Shown piece by piece: positions 58,675-64,000 of a stretch of 64,000 nucleotides of DNA. How positions within the stretch are numbered: position 1 is the first letter of the stretch; each line of letters opens with the position of its first letter. The DNA comes from JBGSPL01 sp964511435. GTDB taxonomy: Bacteria; Patescibacteriota; CPR2; UBA1875; CAIMLA01. The notes beneath the pieces are model-generated. The model saw nothing but the letters and a program-made list of their open reading frames with translations. It made no database searches and was not told where the DNA came from. The position numbers and the translations under genes were made by a program. The DNA is taken from positions 1 through 64,000 of the forward strand of contig CAZEFH010000002.1 of the NCBI GenBank assembly GCA_964511435.1, given 5' to 3'.

Positions 58675-60038
58675 TACTTAACTCCCTTGATGGAACCCTT
58701 CATGTAGAAGGCTTGTTCTGGTTTGTCGTCGTGCTTGCCTTCGAGGATTTCCTTGAATCCCTTGATAGTTTCTTCTAACGTGACGTATTCACCAGAGACA
58801 CCGGTAAAGACTTCGGCCACAAACATCGGCTGAGAGAGGAATTTCTGGACTTTACGGGCACGAGAAACGATAACCTTGTCCTCTTCAGAGAGCTCATCCA
58901 TACCAAGGATAGCAATAATGTCCTGAAGGTCCTTGTATTTCTGAAGGATGTTCTGAACGCCACGAGCTACTTCATAATGCTCTTCACCAACAACTTTAGG
59001 ATCAAGGGCGGTCGAGGTAGAGTCTAGTGGGTCAACTGCAGGGTAGAGGCCAAGCTCAGATAAACCACGTGAAAGCACTACCGTAGAATCAAGATGAGAG
59101 AAGGTAGTAGCAGGGGCTGGGTCGGTAAGGTCATCCGCAGGAACATAAACCGCCTGCACTGAAGTAATCGAACCCTTATCGGTAGAAGTAATACGCTCTT
59201 GCAGAGCACCCATCTCTGTTGCTAGTGTGGGCTGATAGCCTACAGCTGAAGGTACGCGGCCAAGAAGAGCAGATACTTCTGAGCCAGCCTGAGTGAAACG
59301 GAAGATATTATCAACGAAAAGTAGTACATCCTTGCCCTGGCGGTCACGGAAGTACTCACTCATGGTTAGCGCCGTGAGAGCGACACGGAGACGAGCTCCT
59401 GGTGGCTCATTCATCTGACCGAAAACTAGCGCGGTCTTATCAAGAACTTTAGAGTCTTTCATCTCATGGTAAAGGTCATTTCCTTCACGAGTACGTTCAC
59501 CGACGCCAGCAAAGACAGAATATCCACCATGCTCAGCGGCAAGGTTGCGTATGAGTTCAGTAATCACCACGGTCTTACCAACGCCGGCACCACCAAAGAG
59601 ACCAACTTTACCACCCTTGATGAAGGGACAGATTAGGTCGATTACTTTGATACCAGTTTCAAAAATCTCAGTTTTCTTTGACTGTTCTGCAAAGGTAGGC
59701 GCATCTCGGTGAATTGGAGCAACATCCTTAGCATCGAACTTAACGCCGTCGATAGGGTTTCCAAGAACGTCAAACATATGTCCGAGGACGTTTTCACCAA
59801 CCGGTACTGATATTGGCGCACCGTTTGAAATCACATCCTGTCCGCGCTTGAGTCCGTCTGTTGAGCTCATTGAAACGGTTCTGACGATACCGTCTCCGAG
59901 GTGTTGCTGTACTTCTAGTACAGGACCGTCTGTCACCGTAAGCGCAGTATAGATTTCTGGAATCTCACCAGTAAAGGCTACGTCTACGACTGGTCCGAGA
60001 ACCTGTACGATTTTACCTGCTGTATTTTTTTCTGCCAT
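58674..60038 (-). CDS. atpD: ATP synthase beta subunit
   Basis: 454 residues. Catalytic subunit of F1. P-loop GGAGVGKTV near residue 150, catalytic Glu in GVGERTREGNDLY, Walker B DVLLFVDNIFRFTQAGSEVS, ALLGRVPSAVGYQPTLATEMG. Strong GGAG site. Full length by comparison with the family (about 460-480). Confidence 0.98.
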   Translation of the reverse strand: MAEKNTAGKIVQVLGPVVDVAFTGEIPEIYTALTVTDGPVLEVQQHLGDGIVRTVSMSSTDGLKRGQDVISNGAPISVPVGENVLGHMFDVLGNPIDGVKFDAKDVAPIHRDAPTFAEQSKKTEIFETGIKVIDLICPFIKGGKVGLFGGAGVGKTVVITELIRNLAAEHGGYSVFAGVGERTREGNDLYHEMKDSKVLDKTALVFGQMNEPPGARLRVALTALTMSEYFRDRQGKDVLLFVDNIFRFTQAGSEVSALLGRVPSAVGYQPTLATEMGALQERITSTDKGSITSVQAVYVPADDLTDPAPATTFSHLDSTVVLSRGLSELGLYPAVDPLDSTSTALDPKVVGEEHYEVARGVQNILQKYKDLQDIIAILGMDELSEEDKVIVSRARKVQKFLSQPMFVAEVFTGVSGEYVTLEETIKGFKEILEGKHDDKPEQAFYMKGSIKGVK

Positions 60039-60073
60039 GTTTTCTCCTTCGGAGGCTATTTAATCTGTATTAT

Positions 60074-60919
60074 TTATTCTTCCAAGGTCATTTTGCCGGC
60101 GGAAATCTCGGCGATTTCCCGAGTGATACCTGCTTGACGGGTCTGATTATATGAGAGAGTCAGGTCGTAGATTAGTTCCTCGGCGTTTTCATTCGCGTTC
60201 TTCATTGCCATCATTCTAGCTGAGTGTTCGGAAGCTGCCGCCTCTAGAATGTATTGCCAGAGTTGAGTCTCGAGCACGCGCGGAATCAGAGTGGAAATAA
60301 TTTCCTTTTTGTCTGGGTCGAAGATAATGTTATCACCCTCATCACATTCGGTATTAATGACGAACGGTAATAGTTGAACTGATCTTGCAACCTGGGAAAG
60401 ACTTGACTCAAAGTGAGTGTAAACAACTTTTACCTGATCATATTTACCAGCCAAGTAGTCGTCAGTAATTTGCTGGATTATTGGCAGGATTTTTTCAAAA
60501 CGGAGATCATCACCGAAGCTCAGATAACTAGAAACCACAGAATACTTGTGAGAAGTGAGGAAGTCTCTGCATTTCTTACCGATAGCGATGTAGTCGACTT
60601 CTGAACCTTCTGTTTCGGCGACGGCTTCTTTGATGATACGAGTATTAAGCGCGCCACAGAGCCCGCGATCAGAAGTAATGACAACTACTAGCTTCCGATT
60701 ACCATCACGGCGAACCAGTAATGGATGTGTGGAAGGGTTAATCCCAGCACATACTTCACCTAGGAGTTCAGTTCCGAGGTTAGAGAAGTCACGGGAAGCG
60801 AGGTTTTTTGTGACAGCTTTTTGCATTTTGACGACGGAAACTAGCTCCATAGCACTAATAATCTGCTTGGTATTACTTGCAGACCTAATGCGACGCTTTA
60901 TCTCCTTCGTCGATGCCAT
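60074..60919 (-). CDS. atpG: ATP synthase gamma subunit
   Basis: 281 residues. MASTKEIKRRIRSASNTKQIISAMELVSVVKMQKA at the start and the C-terminal ENAEELIYDLTLSYNQTRQAGITREI helix, which form the rotor coiled coil; middle domain VVITSDRGLCGALN. Normal length. 2 nt after atpA. Confidence 0.97.
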   Translation of the reverse strand: MASTKEIKRRIRSASNTKQIISAMELVSVVKMQKAVTKNLASRDFSNLGTELLGEVCAGINPSTHPLLVRRDGNRKLVVVITSDRGLCGALNTRIIKEAVAETEGSEVDYIAIGKKCRDFLTSHKYSVVSSYLSFGDDLRFEKILPIIQQITDDYLAGKYDQVKVVYTHFESSLSQVARSVQLLPFVINTECDEGDNIIFDPDKKEIISTLIPRVLETQLWQYILEAAASEHSARMMAMKNANENAEELIYDLTLSYNQTRQAGITREIAEISAGKMTLEE

Positions 60920-60921
60920 AT

Positions 60922-62430
60922 CTAAGCCTCTTCTCGCTCGATGCTGATGTTATCAAGAATCTTCTTGAGGCCTTTTTCAACTGCCTCGGTAAGATCGAGA
61001 TCTTTCTTAAAGTCTTTAAGGAAGGTTTTGTCTTTCGCAATTGCGGCAAAGAGCTGAGTCTCAAATTCCTTAATTTCACGTACGGCGATCCCGTCAAGGT
61101 AACCATTTGTTGCAGCGTAGAGGATTGCAACTTGATTCTCGACAGCTAGTGGCTGATATTGATCTTGCTTCAATACTTCGACAATGCGTTTACCACGTTC
61201 AATCTGTTTCTTGGTTTCTTCATCGAGATCAGATGCAAACTGAGCAAAAGATTGTAATTCACGATACTGGGCAAGCTCAAGGCGTAACTTTCCGGCTACT
61301 TTCTTAATTGCCTTGATTTGTGCCGCAGACCCAACACGAGAAACCGATAAACCGACATTTAGAGCTGGACGAATACCCTGATAGAAAAGGTCTGATTCAA
61401 GGTAGATTTGGCCGTCAGTAATCGAAATTACGTTGGTTGGGATATATGCAGAAACATCACCAGCCTGAGTTTCAATGATTGGGAGGGCGGTGATAGAGCC
61501 ACCGCCAAAAGCCTCGTCACGACGACAAGCGCGCTCGAGAAGACGTGAGTGGAGGTAGAATACATCTCCTGGATAGGCTTCACGTCCTGGAGGACGGCGG
61601 AGCAGCAATGATATTTCGCGGTATGACCAGGCATGTTTGGAGAGGTCATCGTAGATTACGAGGACATCTTTGCCTTGATCCATAAAATACTCTGCGATAG
61701 TTACGCCGGTATATGGTGCAATAAATAGTGCTGGCGCAGGGTCAGATGCAGAAGCATTAACGATAATAGTGTTTTTCATTGCTCCGTGCTCAGAGAGCTG
61801 AGCCACAATGCGAGCAACCTTGGAATTCTTTTGTCCGATTGCAACATAAACACAAATAACACCGGTATCTTTTTGATTGATAATTGTATCGATGGCAATG
61901 GCAGTTTTACCAGTTTGTCGATCGCCGATAATCAATTCACGTTGTCCGCGGCCGATTGGAATAACTGCATCGACTGCCTTAATTCCTGTTTGCAGTGGCA
62001 CATTGACTGATTTACGCTCGATAACACCTGGAGCAATCTTCTCGACCGGGTAACTTACAGAGCTGTTGATTTTGGTGCCACCGTCGATTGGATTGCCAAG
62101 TGAATCGACGACACGACCAACTAGTTCATCTGAGACAGGAATCTCGAGCACTTTACCAGTACAGCGTACTTCGTCGCCTTCTTTTACTTTTTTCGAATCT
62201 CCAACAATGACGATACCGACACTGTCTTCCTCAAGGTTGAGCGCGATACCATAGATACCGCCAGCAAATTCAACCATCTCGAAAGACATTACGCCCATTA
62301 GGCCAACGGCCTTGGCGACACCGTCACCAACGGAGATAACTTTTCCGATTTTGTATGAGCTGACAGCTGGTTTGTAGTCTTTTAGCTGTTCTTCGATTTT
62401 TTGGAGCAAAACATCTCGGTTATTTAACAT
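60922..62430 (-). CDS. atpA: ATP synthase alpha subunit
   Basis: 502 residues. Non-catalytic nucleotide-binding F1 subunit: P-loop GDRQTGKTA near residue 170, VLVIYDDLSKHAWSYREISLLLRRPPGREAYPGD, and the visiting Arg region ISVSRVGSAAQ-type sequence (LSVSRVGSAAQIKAIK). Start overlaps the end of atpH by 11 nt. Confidence 0.98.
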   Translation of the reverse strand: MLNNRDVLLQKIEEQLKDYKPAVSSYKIGKVISVGDGVAKAVGLMGVMSFEMVEFAGGIYGIALNLEEDSVGIVIVGDSKKVKEGDEVRCTGKVLEIPVSDELVGRVVDSLGNPIDGGTKINSSVSYPVEKIAPGVIERKSVNVPLQTGIKAVDAVIPIGRGQRELIIGDRQTGKTAIAIDTIINQKDTGVICVYVAIGQKNSKVARIVAQLSEHGAMKNTIIVNASASDPAPALFIAPYTGVTIAEYFMDQGKDVLVIYDDLSKHAWSYREISLLLRRPPGREAYPGDVFYLHSRLLERACRRDEAFGGGSITALPIIETQAGDVSAYIPTNVISITDGQIYLESDLFYQGIRPALNVGLSVSRVGSAAQIKAIKKVAGKLRLELAQYRELQSFAQFASDLDEETKKQIERGKRIVEVLKQDQYQPLAVENQVAILYAATNGYLDGIAVREIKEFETQLFAAIAKDKTFLKDFKKDLDLTEAVEKGLKKILDNISIEREEA

Positions 62431-62827
62431 TTTCTACTCCCGCTGAGAGCTTAGTTTGTTTGATAAATTCTGTGAGGTCGTGAACTCGACTTCTGAGGGT
62501 GTTATCGATAACGGTTTCCCCACGACGAATTATCACTCCACCAAGAAAATCTTCGTTAATGAGGTAGGTAACCTCCGGTTTTTTGCCGGATTTTTTCTCA
62601 AAGATCTTTTCGATAAGTGATTTTTGCTTAAATGAAAGCTCGCGTGCGCTAGTAACAGTGATATAGCTGTCACGAAACTCGTCTTCTAGCGAAAGACGAC
62701 CGGCAAGCATAGCAGCTTTCTGTGGGTAACGCTCGACTAGTTTATGGGCTAGTCGCTCGACTACCTTCGGGTCTTCATCCTCGGTAATGAGGCTAAGAAT
62801 CTTGGCGACATCAAAACCTGCAGCCAT
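62420..62827 (-). CDS. atpH: ATP synthase delta subunit (short)
   Basis: 135 residues, shorter than the usual 175-185. The C-terminal half fits the family (SARELSFKQKSLIEKIFEKKSGKKPEVTYLINEDFLGGVIIRRGETVIDNTLRSRVHDL). The N-terminal six-helix domain that binds the alpha subunits is cut down to about 50 residues. Identified mainly from that motif and its place between atpF and atpA. Confidence 0.88.
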   Translation of the reverse strand: MAAGFDVAKILSLITEDEDPKVVERLAHKLVERYPQKAAMLAGRLSLEDEFRDSYITVTSARELSFKQKSLIEKIFEKKSGKKPEVTYLINEDFLGGVIIRRGETVIDNTLRSRVHDLTEFIKQTKLSAGVENVK

Positions 62828-62829
62828 TC

Positions 62830-63333
62830 TTAGCCTTTCTCGATAAAGCCGGCGAGTGCCTCATTAATGAGGGCATCGTCATACTTCTTGGTATCGTTTT
62901 TTAGTAGTGATGTAAGTGACTGCTCGACAAGCTTAGCCACATCATCCTTTGCAGATTCAATAATTGCGAGCTTCTGCTTCTCGGCGTCGACTTCAGCGTC
63001 GGCAATGATAGTCTTGGCCTTAGTTTCGGCTTCAAAGGTAGCATTCTTTTCGATTTCTTTGGCTTCCGCCTTGGCACCATCGATAATTTTGTCTGCTTCG
63101 GCCTTGGCCTTCATAACTAGCTTTTCTTTTCGTTTTTCAATTTCTTGATATTCTTTGTCTATTTCTGCAGCCTTTGCTAGTGAATCCTCAATTGTAGCTG
63201 TTCGATTATTAAGCATCTTGAGAATTGGCTTATATAGAAATTTCCAAAGAATCAGGAAAAGCAAACCAAAATTAACGAGCTGTGCAATCATAGCTCCGCC
63301 ATCAATTCCTAGATTGTGTAGTGCTTCTCCCAT
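62830..63333 (-). CDS. atpF: ATP synthase b subunit
   Basis: 167 residues. Membrane helix at about 15-37 (MIAQLVNFGLLFLILWKFLYKPIL), then a long charged coiled coil (ASVE-rich KEYQEIEKRKEKLVMKAKAEADKI type heptads). Peripheral stalk joining Fo to F1. Starts 3 nt before... the next gene atpH follows after 2 nt. Confidence 0.94.
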   Translation of the reverse strand: MGEALHNLGIDGGAMIAQLVNFGLLFLILWKFLYKPILKMLNNRTATIEDSLAKAAEIDKEYQEIEKRKEKLVMKAKAEADKIIDGAKAEAKEIEKNATFEAETKAKTIIADAEVDAEKQKLAIIESAKDDVAKLVEQSLTSLLKNDTKKYDDALINEALAGFIEKG

Positions 63334-63358
63334 TTCTATAAGCTCCTATTCAGTGTTA

Positions 63359-63586
63359 TTAAACGAACTTTAGAACTAGGGCGATAACTAACGCGTAAAC
63401 AGCGATAGCTTCTACGAAAGCACATGTGAGAATTAGACTTGGTTGAATCTTGTCAGCTGCTTCTGGGTTGCGGCCCATTGCCTCTAGACCCTTACTAGCA
63501 ATCATTGAGATTCCTAGGGCTGGTGCGATAGCGCCGACAGCAATTGTTAGTGCTGGTGCAAGTAGTTTTACGACTTCTGCGTCCAT
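63359..63586 (-). CDS. atpE: ATP synthase c subunit
   Basis: 75 residues, two membrane helices with the loop EAMGRNPEAADK. Ion-carrying Glu in TCAFVEAIAVYAL on the second helix. The residues after Glu (AIAVY) lack the Ser/Thr of the sodium-binding signature, so proton coupling is more likely. Strong AAAGGAG site. Confidence 0.96.
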   Translation of the reverse strand: MDAEVVKLLAPALTIAVGAIAPALGISMIASKGLEAMGRNPEAADKIQPSLILTCAFVEAIAVYALVIALVLKFV

Positions 63587-63624
63587 TTTTACTCCTTTTT
63601 ACTTTTAATTATTACTTAAATACT

Positions 63625-64000
63625 TTAATGCGCTTCATGTGACATAACCGCCATCGAGAAGAATACAAGTGCTAGCATAGTGAAAACGAGCGCTTGAATA
63701 AATCCGACAAACAGCTCTAGCATATAGAAAGGAATGGGAGCAATGTAAGGGGCGATGGCACCAAGAACTATTAGAAGGACCTCTCCGGCGAATACATTTC
63801 CGAAAAGACGAAAAGCAAAAGAAATGATACGCACAAACTCTGAAATGAGTTCAAGAATGCCAACAAAGAAATTAATTGGGTTGGAAAAGTTGAAGAACTT
63901 TTTACCGTATTTGAAGACACCCAGTGCAGCAATACCAAATACCTGAGTCATAATTACGACGATGACTCCCAGAGCGATAGTGGTGTTGAGATCGGCGGTC
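63625..64000 (-). CDS. atpB: ATP synthase a subunit (5' part outside window)
   Basis: The frame is open to the window edge: upstream of an internal ATG at 63951 it reads TADLNTTIALGVIVVI, the standard a-subunit motif. The visible 124 codons include the essential Arg region (ISFAFRLFGNVFAGEVLL) and the last helices (LELFVGFIQALVFTMLALVFFSMAV). Forms the proton channel against the c ring. First visible gene of the operon in its reading direction. Confidence 0.95.
   Translation of the reverse strand, partial: TADLNTTIALGVIVVIMTQVFGIAALGVFKYGKKFFNFSNPINFFVGILELISEFVRIISFAFRLFGNVFAGEVLLIVLGAIAPYIAPIPFYMLELFVGFIQALVFTMLALVFFSMAVMSHEAH

Overview
The window reads as a chromosomal segment of a Patescibacteria/CPR bacterium, most likely a Candidatus Saccharibacteria (TM7) member. 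This is an inference from gene content and style: dense genes with overlapping starts, many TTG/GTG starts, extended -10 promoters of the TGCTAAAAT type, a saccharibacterial-style type IV secretion locus with several small pilins in tandem, and a large surface-glycan block without any sign of outer-membrane genes. UGA is used as a normal stop, so the recoded SR1/Gracilibacteria groups are not favoured.

Layout. 1-3.3 kb: partial tRNA-Arg, a PilB-type ATPase, comF, and a PaaX/Cas2-like regulator gene surrounded by three near-identical 24-bp palindromes. 3.4-17.7 kb: a small heat-shock gene leading into a type IV secretion (T4SS) locus with six tandem pilin-like proteins, a VirB6-like channel protein, PrgI, a separately encoded VirB4 N-terminal protein, the VirB4 ATPase, two anchored proteins, a two-domain peptidoglycan hydrolase and a final anchored protein. 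The locus is interrupted by a high-GC one-gene cassette and by a four-helix-bundle (IVP/S23) gene between perfect 19-bp inverted repeats. 17.7-23.4 kb: replication origin block (DUF721, recF, dnaN, dnaA on the minus strand; yidC and jag on the plus strand) with DnaA boxes on both sides of dnaA. 23.4-47.4 kb: surface glycan block: LTA-synthase-like protein, galU, galE, many glycosyltransferases, a Wzx-like flippase, a Wzm/Wzt ABC exporter, an O-antigen-ligase-like protein and a WecA/TagO-like initiating enzyme, plus a secreted protein with an exact 577-bp internal duplication. 47.4-50 kb: glmU-like, ppaC, rpmH, rnpA, yidD. 50-51.1 kb: a three-gene high-GC cassette on the minus strand. 51.2-57.1 kb: a small ArsR-like regulator between two identical inverted palindromes, a large secreted lipase-like protein, and VanW. 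57.2-58.2 kb: two divergent paralogues of a beta-carbonic-anhydrase-like protein, one high-GC and one of host composition. 58.2-64 kb: the F-type ATP synthase operon atpBEFHAGDC, cut in atpB by the window edge.

How it fits together: T4SS and hydrolases would cross or remodel the cell wall; the glycan block would build a polymer on an undecaprenyl carrier from UDP-glucose/UDP-galactose-type precursors and export it by two routes; the ATP synthase supplies or consumes the proton gradient. The least ordinary parts are the three high-GC cassettes with their own promoters and terminators, the inverted-repeat-bounded IVP element inside the T4SS operon, and the two regulator genes bracketed by their likely operators.
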